Shown here piece after piece: positions 10,066 through 18,597 of a DNA stretch of 64,000 nt. The translations under genes and the position numbers were made by a program. This DNA is from CAWIMX01 sp963837345 (GTDB lineage Bacteria; Acidobacteriota; Vicinamibacteria; Vicinamibacterales; CAVVIG01): assembly GCA_963837345.1 (NCBI GenBank), contig CAWIMX010000001.1, positions 1,054,001 to 1,118,000 of the forward strand. Direction: 5' to 3'. Within the stretch, counting starts at the first letter, position 1. The number at the start of each line of letters is the position of its first letter. The notes under the pieces are model-generated. The model had not been told where the DNA came from, did no database searches, and saw nothing but the letters and a program-made list of their open reading frames with translations.

Positions 10066-10081
10066 GGGCACGCAGAATGCT
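10066..10081 (+). promoter_or_regulatory. Sigma-54 promoter (-24/-12) of the PEP-CTERM gene
   Basis: GGGCACGCAGAATGCT has GG and GC separated by exactly 10 bases and matches most of the consensus TGGCACG-N4-TTGCW. It lies 42 bases before the ATG at 10123, a normal distance. RpoN with the PrsK/PrsR pair is known to control PEP-CTERM genes in other bacteria. Confidence 0.6.
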
Positions 10082-10122
10082 ATCACCCGGCGCGAACGAC
10101 ACCTTTTTCGCTGGAGGCCTGC

Positions 10123-11175
10123 ATGCGGAGCTTGCGATTCGTGTTACCGGGTGTGGCGTTGGCTCTGCTGAGCACAGCGCCGGCGTACGCCGATTCGATC
10201 TCGCCCACCACCTTCTCGGGAACGCTCGCCATCGGCGGATCGGTCACGATCTCGAAGACCGTGACCGTGACGGAAACGACGGAGGCGCCGGTCGACATCT
10301 TCTTCCTGACCGACACCACCGGCAGCATGGGCGGCACGATCGCCACGGTGCAGACCGGTTTCACATCCCTCGTGTCCTCCCTCTCAGGCGTTGCCTCGAA
10401 CATCGCGTTCGGTGTGGGCCAGTACAAGGATGCTGGGGACGTGTTCGCCTACAACCTCGATCAGGACTTCACGACGAGCGCCGCCGCGGCCCAGACCGCC
10501 ATCAATAGCTGGGTCGCGTCGGGTGGCGGCGACACGCCCGAAGCGAATCTCTACGGATTGACCGAGGCCACCACCGCCGGTTGGCGGCCTGGCTCCGAGC
10601 GCTTCGTCGTGTGGAGCGGTGACGCCGAAGGTCACGATCCCTCGGTCGGTGCAACGCTCGCCTCGACGATCGCGGCCCTGACGGGAATCGACGCGACGGT
10701 GATCGCGGCCAACGTGGGCTTCGGCGGTCTGGACGCCTCCGGCCAGGCCACGGCGATCACGACTGCGACGGGCGGGACGCTGCTCTCCGGAGCGGCGGTC
10801 ACCCCAGCCAACCTGTTGACGGCCATCACCGATGCGCTCGCGACCGGCATCAGCACCTACAGCAACATCTCGCTGGTGGCCGTGGGCCTGCCGGCAGGCG
10901 TGAGCGTGGCCTTCAACCCGCTCAGCTACATGGGCGCCTTCGATCGCTCGATCGATCGCATCTTCAACTTCGACGTCACGTTCACGGGTCTGGCCGCCGG
11001 CTCCTACGACTTCGACATCGTCGCCCTGCTCGACGGCACGACGGTGATCGGCACCGAGCGCGACCACATCGACGTGACCGACGTGCCGGAGCCCGCCACG
11101 CTGACCCTGCTCGGCCTCGGCCTCGCCGCCGGCATCCGACGCCTTCGTCAGCAGCACGGCCTCCGGAACGCCTAG
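10123..11175 (+). CDS. PEP-CTERM sorted protein with von Willebrand factor A domain
   Basis: 350 residues. The signal peptide ends at PAYADS (about residue 23). A vWA domain follows, with the MIDAS-type motif DTTGSM near residue 67, then a beta-sandwich region. The C-terminus is a textbook PEP-CTERM signal: VPEPATLTLLGLGLAAG and then an Arg-rich tail. The protein should be exported, cleaved by an exosortase and released or anchored at the cell surface, where the vWA fold would bind metal-dependent partners. It has its own sigma-54 promoter and is followed by a hairpin terminator. RBS CTGGAGG lies upstream of the ATG. Confidence 0.85.
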   Translation: MRSLRFVLPGVALALLSTAPAYADSISPTTFSGTLAIGGSVTISKTVTVTETTEAPVDIFFLTDTTGSMGGTIATVQTGFTSLVSSLSGVASNIAFGVGQYKDAGDVFAYNLDQDFTTSAAAAQTAINSWVASGGGDTPEANLYGLTEATTAGWRPGSERFVVWSGDAEGHDPSVGATLASTIAALTGIDATVIAANVGFGGLDASGQATAITTATGGTLLSGAAVTPANLLTAITDALATGISTYSNISLVAVGLPAGVSVAFNPLSYMGAFDRSIDRIFNFDVTFTGLAAGSYDFDIVALLDGTTVIGTERDHIDVTDVPEPATLTLLGLGLAAGIRRLRQQHGLRNA

Positions 11176-11210
11176 GTTCGTTCCAGCGATTCGCTTCGCA
11201 AGCTCCCCAG

Positions 11211-11249
11211 CCCGGGCCGACGGCTTCTGCCGCCGGTCCGGGCGCTTTT
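11211..11249 (+). terminator. Rho-independent terminator after the PEP-CTERM gene
   Basis: A 14-base stem CCCGGGCCGACGGC pairs with GCCGCCGGTCCGGG (one mismatch, one G-U) around a TTCT loop, followed by GCTTTTG. It sits 36 bases after the stop and just before the end of the convergent permease gene. Confidence 0.65.
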
Positions 11250-11264
11250 GTCTCCGGCGTCGAT

Positions 11265-12260
11265 CTACCGGGACGAGACCGGGATCTCCTCCGGCGCCTC
11301 GTCGGACAACGGGGCCCGGCGATTCGCGGCCCGCGAGGCCGCCGTGCGCCTGAACCACCATGACGTCAGGAGCGGCGTGAGGATGGCCGTCACGATCACC
11401 GACGCGGCCACCTGGACGGTGGCCGCTTCCGCAACCGGCGCATAGGATCGATCCGCCAGCGCCACGGCCTGCGGAACCGTCGCCGAGTTGCCGGCCGTGC
11501 TCGAGGCCGCCGCGCCCGCAATGCCCGTTCCCCCGAGCAGCCGATCGACCGTGATGCAGACCAGGCCGGTGACCACCAGCACGGTCACGCCGAGCGCGAT
11601 GCCCGGAAGGCCGGCCGTCACGACCGAACGGAGATTGATCGTCTGGCCAAGGGTGAACGCCATGAAGGGCACGATGATCGGCTCGTGGCTGCCGAAGAAC
11701 TGTCTGATGTCGTCGTCGAGGTTGCCGAGCAGCGCCCCCACGGCGATCGGCGCGACCACCGACACCATCGTCAGCCACGGAATCACGGCGAGGCCCGTGC
11801 CCACGAAGATCAGCATCGTGAGGAACGGTCCGGTCTCGACGCTCTGGACGACATAGGTGCCGGCGTCGTCTTTGTCGCCCATGACGCTCGTCAGCGCGAG
11901 GAACATGCCGCCGTTGGTGTCGCTCATCGCGACCATGACCGCGAGGGTGCTGAGGCCGAAGACGCTGCCGTCGAAGAACCTGGCCACCACGAGCGCGAAG
12001 ATCGTGGCCGTGCCGACCTTGGCGGCCAGGATGCCGAAGCCGCGCACGAGCATCGTGGGCGCGGCACGGAAGGTCATTCTCGTGCCGACGGTGAACAGGT
12101 ACATGCCGAGCACCGTCGGGTAGCCGGCGCCCGTCAACGCTTCGGTGAAGCCGCCGATGCGGAGCAGTCCCGGGAAGAAGGTGTTGACGACCATGCCGAG
12201 AAACAGCGGCACGACCATGAGCCCGCCGGGCACGCGCGTGACGGTCCTGTAGATCTTCAC
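11265..12260 (-). CDS. kdgT: 2-keto-3-deoxygluconate permease (KdgT family)
   Basis: A 331-residue inner-membrane protein with about ten hydrophobic segments. The N-terminus (VTRVPGGLMVVPLFLGM and NTFFPGLLRIGG) and the internal SDTNGGMFLALT motif are characteristic of KdgT, the proton symporter that takes up 2-keto-3-deoxygluconate during pectin and alginate breakdown. Length agrees with the family. No other pectin-catabolism genes are adjacent, so the substrate here is inferred from family only. The last 40 residues are a hydrophilic Arg/Ala-rich tail. It converges on the PEP-CTERM gene across a shared terminator. Confidence 0.85.
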   Translation of the reverse strand: MKIYRTVTRVPGGLMVVPLFLGMVVNTFFPGLLRIGGFTEALTGAGYPTVLGMYLFTVGTRMTFRAAPTMLVRGFGILAAKVGTATIFALVVARFFDGSVFGLSTLAVMVAMSDTNGGMFLALTSVMGDKDDAGTYVVQSVETGPFLTMLIFVGTGLAVIPWLTMVSVVAPIAVGALLGNLDDDIRQFFGSHEPIIVPFMAFTLGQTINLRSVVTAGLPGIALGVTVLVVTGLVCITVDRLLGGTGIAGAAASSTAGNSATVPQAVALADRSYAPVAEAATVQVAASVIVTAILTPLLTSWWFRRTAASRAANRRAPLSDEAPEEIPVSSR

Positions 12261-12297
12261 GGCCGGACACCCCCGTGAAGTCTACGCCGGAGGCGGG

Positions 12298-12858
12298 TCA
12301 GCTTGCAGCGGCTTTGCGCTTCCGAAGGGGTCCCGGCAGGAACACGTCGATTTCATCGCTGAACGCTTCAGCGTCGGAGCCGGCCGCGGCTTCGCGGGCC
12401 GACTGATAGAGCTGCGAGTCGCCGATCGGCGCGCTCTCGTAGATGGTCTGCAGCTCGCCGAGGAGCGCGTTGCGAATCGAGCGCGCCGCTTCGGGGCTGA
12501 CCGCGCCGTCGCAGAGATCGGACAGGAGCGCCCGATATTTCTCGCGCATCGTCCAGAACCTGACGGCGCACTGGAAGTGCGCCTGCGCGGAACGATCCAG
12601 GTTCAGCATCAGATCGGCGAGGAGCAGCAGGAGCCCCAGCCCCGCGAACGCCGCGGTGGCCACGGCATTGCCGAAGGTCTGACCGGACACACTGCCGATC
12701 GCCGTGATCGCGGCCGCGGCCATCATGAGTCCCTCGCCCGCTCTCAGCGCACGGCTCCAGCGGGCATGCGACCGGGCGATTTCGGCGTGCGCCTTGTGGC
12801 AGTGAATGATGTGGCCGAACGTCACGCGGAGATGGTCGACGAGCGTGAGGTCGAACAT
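12298..12858 (-). CDS. SLATT-like two-helix membrane protein
   Basis: 186 residues. After a helical N-terminal region (residues 1-38, rich in His/Arg) come two hydrophobic helices at about 40-60 and 64-86 separated by a short GQT turn, then a long amphipathic helical tail (MREKYRALLSDL). This helix-2TM-helix layout resembles the SLATT family, 2TM effector proteins proposed to form pores in nucleotide-signalled defence systems. No nucleotidyltransferase or SLOG partner is nearby, so it is an orphan copy. The start at 12858 is set by AGGGGGAG 7 bases upstream; the longer frame to 12903 lacks a site. Family assignment is tentative. Confidence 0.5.
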   Translation of the reverse strand: MFDLTLVDHLRVTFGHIIHCHKAHAEIARSHARWSRALRAGEGLMMAAAAITAIGSVSGQTFGNAVATAAFAGLGLLLLLADLMLNLDRSAQAHFQCAVRFWTMREKYRALLSDLCDGAVSPEAARSIRNALLGELQTIYESAPIGDSQLYQSAREAAAGSDAEAFSDEIDVFLPGPLRKRKAAAS

Positions 12859-13041
12859 GCGCTCCCCCTGTTCCCCAGTTTCCGGTCGGTCCAGCAACAC
12901 CAATCCGCACTCCGCGGAGGCAAGATGCGTGCCTTCGACTCATGGCGCCCGTACGGCACGCGGCGGGCGGTTATCGCACGTTCGACTGGCCTTGGGGGAA
13001 AATTGTTCCGATGAGCTATCCTGACCTTCGACGGAACACCC

Positions 13042-13149
13042 ATGAAAGCCATCGTGCTGGTCGTGCTGATGTCGGCACCGTTTCTCGCAATCGGCGCCCT
13101 GATTACGATCCTGACGGTCCTGATCGGCAGGGAACGGGGCGGCCATTGA
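13042..13149 (+). CDS. Small hydrophobic protein (35 aa)
   Basis: Starts MKAIVLVVLMSAPFLAIGAL and ends in a charged RERGGH tail, which is the form of a single-pass membrane peptide. There is no convincing ribosome-binding site (only GGAACACCC). It lies between two minus-strand genes and ends 21 bases before adenosine deaminase. The hydrophobic pattern is the only support. Confidence 0.3.
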   Translation: MKAIVLVVLMSAPFLAIGALITILTVLIGRERGGH

Positions 13150-13170
13150 GACCGGACCGCGCTCCACGCG

Positions 13171-14247
13171 TCAGCCGCGTGCCCTCGCGTAGCCCGGCTT
13201 GATCACGTCGTAGATGAGACGCAGCCGCTGCTTGTAGGGAACGAACGCGCTCTTCATCGCGTTGATGGTGAGCTTCTCGATGTCGTCGAGCGTCAGCGCG
13301 AACGCGCGATGGGCGAGCGCGAATTCCCTGGTGAGCGACGTGTCGCTCATGAGCCGATCGTCGGTGTTGAGGGTCACGCGGAAGTTGTAGCGGTGATAGA
13401 TGCCGAACGGATGCGCGTCGAGCCGCTCGACGGCTCCCGTGTCGACGTTGCTCGTAAGGCAGATTTCGAGCGGAATGCGCTTGTCCAGCACGTATTGCGC
13501 CAGGTAGCCCATCTTGACGATCCTCGTCGGATCGTGCGGATCGATCCCGATGTCTTCGATGAGCCTCGTCGCGTGCCCGATGCGATGCGCGCCGCACCAC
13601 TGGATGGCCTGCCAGATGCTCTCCTTGCCGAAGGCCTCGCCCGCGTGGATCGTGATGTTGAAGTTCTCCCGCTGGATGTAGTGAAAGGCGTCGATGTGCT
13701 TCTTCGGCGGGAAGCCGCCCTCTTCGCCGGCCAGGTCGAAGCCGACGACGCCCCGGTCGCGGAAGTCGACGGCCAGCTCCGCCATCTCCTCTGACACGCG
13801 CATGTTGCGCAGCGCGCAGACGATGACGCCGTACTCCACGCCGAAATCGCGCTTCCCCCGCTCGAGCCCCTTCAGGACGGCGCTCACGATCTGATCGCCG
13901 GCGAGGCCCTTGCGGGTGTGGAGGACGGGGGCGAACCGCGTCTCGACGTACACGACGCCGTCGTCCCGCATGTCTTCCATCATCTCGTAGGCCACGCGTT
14001 CGAGCGCCTCCGGCGTCTGCATGACGCCGCACGTGTGCGCGAAGCCTTCGAGATAGAGCGGCAGGCTGCCGCGGCGCGCGCCACGATGGAACCAGTCGGC
14101 GAGGGCGCCGGGATCCCCGGTTGGCAGCGCCGGGTATCGCTCGTCCCTGGCCAGTTCGACGATCGTCTGCGGACGCAGCCCGCCGTCGAGGTGATCGTGC
14201 AGCAGCACCTTGGGCAGCGATCGGAGAAAGGCCTCGCTCAGCGTCAC
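13171..14247 (-). CDS. add: Adenosine deaminase
   Basis: 358 residues with all the signature motifs of the amidohydrolase: zinc ligands in HDHLDGG (17-23), the substrate-binding HAGE, the catalytic HRIGHATRL and the late zinc/Asp motif TLNTDD. It hydrolyses adenosine (and deoxyadenosine) to inosine plus ammonia in purine salvage, in the cytoplasm. The start is GTG at 14247, preceded by CAGGAG at good spacing. A -10 box TAGAAT lies 28-33 bases upstream. The length is typical. The family also contains adenine and aminodeoxyfutalosine deaminases, so the exact substrate is inferred. Confidence 0.88.
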   Translation of the reverse strand: MTLSEAFLRSLPKVLLHDHLDGGLRPQTIVELARDERYPALPTGDPGALADWFHRGARRGSLPLYLEGFAHTCGVMQTPEALERVAYEMMEDMRDDGVVYVETRFAPVLHTRKGLAGDQIVSAVLKGLERGKRDFGVEYGVIVCALRNMRVSEEMAELAVDFRDRGVVGFDLAGEEGGFPPKKHIDAFHYIQRENFNITIHAGEAFGKESIWQAIQWCGAHRIGHATRLIEDIGIDPHDPTRIVKMGYLAQYVLDKRIPLEICLTSNVDTGAVERLDAHPFGIYHRYNFRVTLNTDDRLMSDTSLTREFALAHRAFALTLDDIEKLTINAMKSAFVPYKQRLRLIYDVIKPGYARARG

Positions 14248-14274
14248 GACGCACTCCTGGATGAGCCAGCCCGG

Positions 14275-14280
14275 ATTCTA
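14275..14280 (-). promoter_or_regulatory. -10 element TAGAAT of the adenosine deaminase gene
   Basis: The box is part of a 17-base stretch, GCCATTGCGCGTAGAAT on the minus strand (14275-14291), that recurs identically before the kinase gene at 17101-17117. Confidence 0.4.
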
Positions 14281-14417
14281 CGCGCAATGGCGACGATCGC
14301 CGCCGTGTCGCGATCCAACGGCCGCATCGAGTGTCGTGCAGATCCGCACACCGTTCCGATGCGCGGCTCATCTGTATCGGCGAAGCCGTCCGCGCGGCTC
14401 GTCGCGCGGTTCCCGCC

Positions 14418-16172
14418 TCACCGCGCTGCCGGCGGCTTCCAGTTGAGAATGACCGTGATGGGCGACGCGCCCGATTCCTGCGGGACGGAGTTCATCACGA
14501 ACGACTGTCCGTCAGGCGCCACCATGTATTGCTGGCGCACGGTGTTCGGGACGCCGCTGCCCACGTCGGTCGCAAACAGGGCGACCGGCGAGCCGGGTTC
14601 CACGCGGCCGTCCTCGGACGACTGGCCGATCGGGACGGCCATCAGCTGGTCGTCCCCGCCGATGTAGAAAAGTTCCGTGCCATCGCGATTCCAGCGCGGC
14701 TGCGAGCCGCCGTTCGTCGACACCAGCGTATCGCCGCCTGATCCCGGAAACGGCTGCACGTAGATCTCGAAGCGCCCGGTCTTGTCCGACTGATACGCGA
14801 TCCACCGGCCATCGGGCGCGAACTGCGCGAGCCGCTCGTTGAATTCCGTGTGAACCACTTGGAAGGGCGTGCGCGTGTCGAGCGGAAGGGCCCAGATGTC
14901 GACGCCACTGGCCGGACCACCGATGTCGTCGAAGAGCAGCGTCCGGCCGTCGGACGACCAGTCGGCCAGAAACTTGACGTCCGGCGTCGCGAGCAGCAGT
15001 TCAGCCCCGCTCTCCTGGGCCTCCACGCGCGTCCAGAAGAGGTTCTGCGCGGCTCGGGTCGCGACGACCTGACCGGCCGCGCGATTCGAACCGAAGGCGA
15101 GCCGGCTTCCATCGGGAGACCACAGCGGGAGAATGTCGTCGGCCGGATCGGTCGTGATCCGGTTCCACGTGCGACGGGTTACGTCGTACCACCAGATGTC
15201 CATGTTGCCATTCACGAACCTGAACAGCGCGATGTGGCGGCCGTCGCGCGACAGTGCCGGCCCGAGCGATGCGGTGTCGGGATAGCTGACCGTCTCCAGC
15301 TCGCGCCCGGCGCGATCGAGCCACACCAGCCGCCGCTGACCGCTGTCGGCCGACAGCGTTCGGTACACGATCGGTCCCGCCATCGATGCCGCCAGGTAGG
15401 TTCCCCCACTGCCCCCCTCGGCGATCGCAACAGGATCGCCCTGCACGTCGAGCTGTTCGACGTCGAATCGCTGCGCCAGGAGCTTGCCGTCGCGCACGAA
15501 CAGCAGATGGCCCGTGGCCGCGAAAACAGCGGGCGAGTCGGCGCTGAACAGGCGCTTCGCATTCGGGTCGTCCAGCTGTCCGACGTACACGCCGCGGCTC
15601 TCGGGTCGGCCCGACACGAAAAACAGGAAGTGCCGCCCGTCGGGGAGAAACCGTGGCGACACGTGGCTCGACTGCTGAGCCGCGTCGAACCGCGTCACCG
15701 GAGCCGGCTCTCCGCCGGTCGGCGTGGCGGGCACCCGCAGAATGGGCCGGCCCGGAGACGGCGAATACAGGATGGTGCCGTCCCCGCCCCACGTTCCTCC
15801 GCCGCTTGCGGGCGACGCGGTCGCTACGGTTCTGATCGACCCGCCGTCGACGTCCATCACCTTCAGCACCGTGTCGGCGAAGAATCCGATGGAGCGGCCA
15901 TCGGGCGACCAGAAAGGAGAGGTGGCGCCCTCCGTGCCTGCCAGCGGCTGTGCGATCGTCGAATCGAGCGGCCGCAGCCACAGCCGTGACCGTCCTCGAT
16001 CCCTTCCGGGAAACACCACTCGTCGTCCGTCGGGCGAGATGGCCAGGCTGGGATCCCGCGTGGGAACCGTGCTGATCTCCAGCCGGATCTCGAGCGGCGT
16101 CGCGTCCGGACGGAACAGCCAGACGCCGACGCCGGCGCCGGCCACCGCCAGTCCCGTCAGGGCGGCGACCAC
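14418..16172 (-). CDS. Beta-propeller (PD40/WD40-like) sensor half of a split Ser/Thr kinase
   Basis: 584 residues from the GTG at 16172. It opens with a membrane helix (LTGLAVAGAGVGVWLF) and continues with TolB-type PD40 repeats; SPDGR or SPDGS motifs recur about six times. In this family a kinase, a membrane helix and this propeller form one polypeptide. Here the kinase lies immediately upstream in a different frame and overlaps it by 16 bases. Extending this frame backwards gives a plausible linker (RQSAAPRRSPTAVVAALTG), so I infer a one-base indel between about 16160 and 16250. Translation from the internal GTG as a separate protein is the alternative. Confidence 0.75.
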   Translation of the reverse strand: MVAALTGLAVAGAGVGVWLFRPDATPLEIRLEISTVPTRDPSLAISPDGRRVVFPGRDRGRSRLWLRPLDSTIAQPLAGTEGATSPFWSPDGRSIGFFADTVLKVMDVDGGSIRTVATASPASGGGTWGGDGTILYSPSPGRPILRVPATPTGGEPAPVTRFDAAQQSSHVSPRFLPDGRHFLFFVSGRPESRGVYVGQLDDPNAKRLFSADSPAVFAATGHLLFVRDGKLLAQRFDVEQLDVQGDPVAIAEGGSGGTYLAASMAGPIVYRTLSADSGQRRLVWLDRAGRELETVSYPDTASLGPALSRDGRHIALFRFVNGNMDIWWYDVTRRTWNRITTDPADDILPLWSPDGSRLAFGSNRAAGQVVATRAAQNLFWTRVEAQESGAELLLATPDVKFLADWSSDGRTLLFDDIGGPASGVDIWALPLDTRTPFQVVHTEFNERLAQFAPDGRWIAYQSDKTGRFEIYVQPFPGSGGDTLVSTNGGSQPRWNRDGTELFYIGGDDQLMAVPIGQSSEDGRVEPGSPVALFATDVGSGVPNTVRQQYMVAPDGQSFVMNSVPQESGASPITVILNWKPPAAR

Positions 16173-17083
16173 CGCGGTCGGCGAGCGTCGCGGCGCGGCC
16201 GATTGTCGGCCCGGTCTTCTCCCGTCGGCTCCGTCCGCGCTTCGTCCAGGTCGAGACGGGCGTCGCCCATGTCGCGCAGCCGACGACGGGCATCCTTCTG
16301 CAGGCAGCGTCGCACCAGCTGTCGGACGCGTCGTGGTGTGTGAGGCGGCAGCCCGCTCCAGTCGGGCTCCCGCTCGAGGATGGCGGCAAACGTGTCGGTG
16401 ATCGTGGCGCCCGAGAACGCCGCACGGCCCGTCAGCATTTCATACAGGACGCAGCCGAACGCCCACACGTCCGTGCGCTTGTCGACAACCTCGCCGCGCG
16501 CCTGCTCGGGGCTCATGTACGCCGGCGTGCCGGCGATCGTGCCGGACCGGCCGTCGCTCGGCATCATCGTGGGGCTGTCGGTCGAGCCTGCGGTGGCGTC
16601 GTTCGGCACAAACGCCGTCGCCAGACCGAAGTCGAGCACCTTGACGTGGCCGTCCGGCGCGAGCTTGAGATTCGACGGCTTGAGATCCCGGTGGATGATG
16701 CCGCGCTCGTGGGCCGCCTCGAGCGCTTCGGCAATCTCGCTGCCGATGTCGAGGACCTCGGCGAGCGGCAGAGCCCGCGCAGACGAGCCGAGCCGGTCGG
16801 CGAGGGTCGGGCCGTCCACGAGCTCCATCACGAGCGCGCCGACACCGTCGGCATCCTCGTAACCGTAGATGGTCGCGATGTGCGGGTGATTCAGCGACGC
16901 GAGCGTCCGCGCTTCCACCGCCAGTCGGGCGATGCGATCGGCATCGGCGGCGAGACACGGCGGCAGGACCTTGATGGCGACATCGCGCTGGAGTCTCGTG
17001 TCACGCGCGCGATAGACCTCGCCCATGCCGCCTGCGCCCAACAGCGAAACCAACCGGTAGATCCCGATCTGACGGCCGATCAT
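16157..17083 (-). CDS. Ser/Thr protein kinase catalytic half (frameshifted from propeller)
   Basis: Begins MIGRQIGIYRLVSLLGAGGMG at 17083 and holds a full kinase domain: glycine loop, catalytic HRDLKPSN, DFGLA, the activation segment with TPAYMSPEQARG, and the DVWAFG subdomain IX motif. The domain ends with the usual LRDMGDARLDLDEA. After that the frame continues into an Arg-rich run and stops at 16157, so the membrane helix and propeller expected for this architecture are displaced to the next frame. A soluble kinase could still be made. A TAGAAT -10 lies at 17101-17106. An in-frame start 63 bases upstream is less likely. Confidence 0.8.
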   Translation of the reverse strand: MIGRQIGIYRLVSLLGAGGMGEVYRARDTRLQRDVAIKVLPPCLAADADRIARLAVEARTLASLNHPHIATIYGYEDADGVGALVMELVDGPTLADRLGSSARALPLAEVLDIGSEIAEALEAAHERGIIHRDLKPSNLKLAPDGHVKVLDFGLATAFVPNDATAGSTDSPTMMPSDGRSGTIAGTPAYMSPEQARGEVVDKRTDVWAFGCVLYEMLTGRAAFSGATITDTFAAILEREPDWSGLPPHTPRRVRQLVRRCLQKDARRRLRDMGDARLDLDEARTEPTGEDRADNRPRRDARRPRWSPP

Positions 17084-17100
17084 GGATGCGTCTGGCTCGC

Positions 17101-17106
17101 ATTCTA
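17101..17106 (-). promoter_or_regulatory. -10 element TAGAAT of the second kinase gene
   Basis: Lies 17 bases before the ATG at 17083 within the same 17-base sequence found before the adenosine deaminase gene. No clear Shine-Dalgarno follows. Confidence 0.4.
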
Positions 17107-17263
17107 CGCGCAATGGCTCTGCGAGGCTCGGCCACGCGCTGCGCACGCTAGCACAACGGCGACGGCCGGCGGCGACGATTTGCCTCGTTCGCGAAAATGG
17201 GGAGAGGGAAATTCGGAGCTCGAGCCGGCGGCTCGAGCCCCTTCTGCTTCCGTGCGGGACCGG

Positions 17264-18367
17264 CTACTTGATGGTGACCTTCTGCACGTCCCACATGCTG
17301 GCGGAGCCGACGTAGACGGTGTTGGGGTTCCGGCAGTCGAGCGAATGCACCAGATCCCCGGTGTCCTCCGAGCCGTGGTCCTGGCCGGTGACGAACATGC
17401 CCAGAACCTTGCCGGTCATGTCCATCTTGTACACCTTGCCGTTGCCGTCTCCGCTGAACATGTACTCGGGAGAGCTCTTCGTCACGCAGAGCGCCCACGG
17501 CGCGCCGATGCCGCTGATGGTCCTCTTGTAGTTCAGGTTGTTGTCATAGACCTGAATGCGCCGGTTGCCGCGGTCGGCGACGTAGATGTTGTCCTCGGCG
17601 TCCGAGGCAATGCTGTGCGGCGTGCTGAACTGATCCTGACCGTTGCCCCAGGTGCCCAGTTCCTTCAGCCAGTGGCCGTCCGGTGAAAGCTTCACCACGC
17701 GCGAGTTGCCGTAGCCGTCAGGCACGAACAGGTTGCCCTGTGAATCGAACGCGATGTCGGTTTCGCGGTCGAACTGTCCGACACGGCCTTTCGGATGGGC
17801 GTCCTTGGTCGGCTGATTCGGGGCGGTGAAATGCAGGATTTCGAGATTCGCCTGCAGGTAGTCGATCGCCTCCGGCGTCCGGCCCAGCCAGAGGATGTGC
17901 TGGCCCGCCGGGTTGTATTTGACGATCATGCCCGAGCCTTCGTCGACCTGCCACACGTTGTCCGACTTGTCGACGCGGACGGCGTGCGCGAACGACTCGG
18001 CGTAGTTGTTGGGCCCCCACTCCTTGACGAACTTGTAGTTGTTGTCGAACTCCCAGAGCACCGCGGCCTTTCCGCCGCGCGCGACGCCCTGGTTGATCGA
18101 GCGCGAGTACACGAACAGGTGGCCCTGCGAATTGGTGGCGACGCCGACCGTTTGCCCCATCGTGTAGCCGGGAATGCTCAGCTGAAGATACTGGTTCGTG
18201 ACCTGCAGCTTGGTGTAGCCCGCTTCGAGCTTCGCCTGCGCAGCCTGTTGCTCGGGGGACCCGGCCAGTCCCTGGGCCTGGGTCCCGCGTGGCGAAACGA
18301 CGAGCATGCCCGCGACCAGCAGCCCGCCAATCGCGAGACCGGATAGCAAAACGTGAATGCGCTTCAT
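17264..18367 (-). CDS. Exported NHL-repeat beta-propeller protein
   Basis: 367 residues with a signal peptide (MKRIHVLLSGLAIGG, cleavage after GTQAQ). The mature part is a propeller of NHL-type blades, seen in repeats such as DIAFDSQGNLFVPDGYGNSRVVKLSPDG and DNIYVADRGNRRIQVYD (each shorter than the blade pair). The family includes peptidyl-alpha-hydroxyglycine lyase-like and other extracytoplasmic binding or enzymatic propellers; no catalytic residues can be assigned. The start at 18367 has GGGAGGAG about 9 bases upstream. It is divergent from the CapA-like gene across about 230 bases. Confidence 0.75.
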   Translation of the reverse strand: MKRIHVLLSGLAIGGLLVAGMLVVSPRGTQAQGLAGSPEQQAAQAKLEAGYTKLQVTNQYLQLSIPGYTMGQTVGVATNSQGHLFVYSRSINQGVARGGKAAVLWEFDNNYKFVKEWGPNNYAESFAHAVRVDKSDNVWQVDEGSGMIVKYNPAGQHILWLGRTPEAIDYLQANLEILHFTAPNQPTKDAHPKGRVGQFDRETDIAFDSQGNLFVPDGYGNSRVVKLSPDGHWLKELGTWGNGQDQFSTPHSIASDAEDNIYVADRGNRRIQVYDNNLNYKRTISGIGAPWALCVTKSSPEYMFSGDGNGKVYKMDMTGKVLGMFVTGQDHGSEDTGDLVHSLDCRNPNTVYVGSASMWDVQKVTIK

Positions 18368-18597
18368 AGGTGAAGTCTCCTCCCTGAAATGAACGTCCGA
18401 CGGGCGCCGGCTGTTGCGCGCCATCCTGGCGCGGGGTCTCCAGGGCCAGGTGGATCGTCGGGCGCAAAATCCGTGGGGCGATTATCGTCAATCGGTCGGG
18501 AATGGCAAGCACAGACGTGGGCATCGAGTCGTGACAGACGGAGACAAATGCGCCGCGCCTGCAGTATCGTGGCGTCGCCCCGAAGAGGGGGCTGCTC

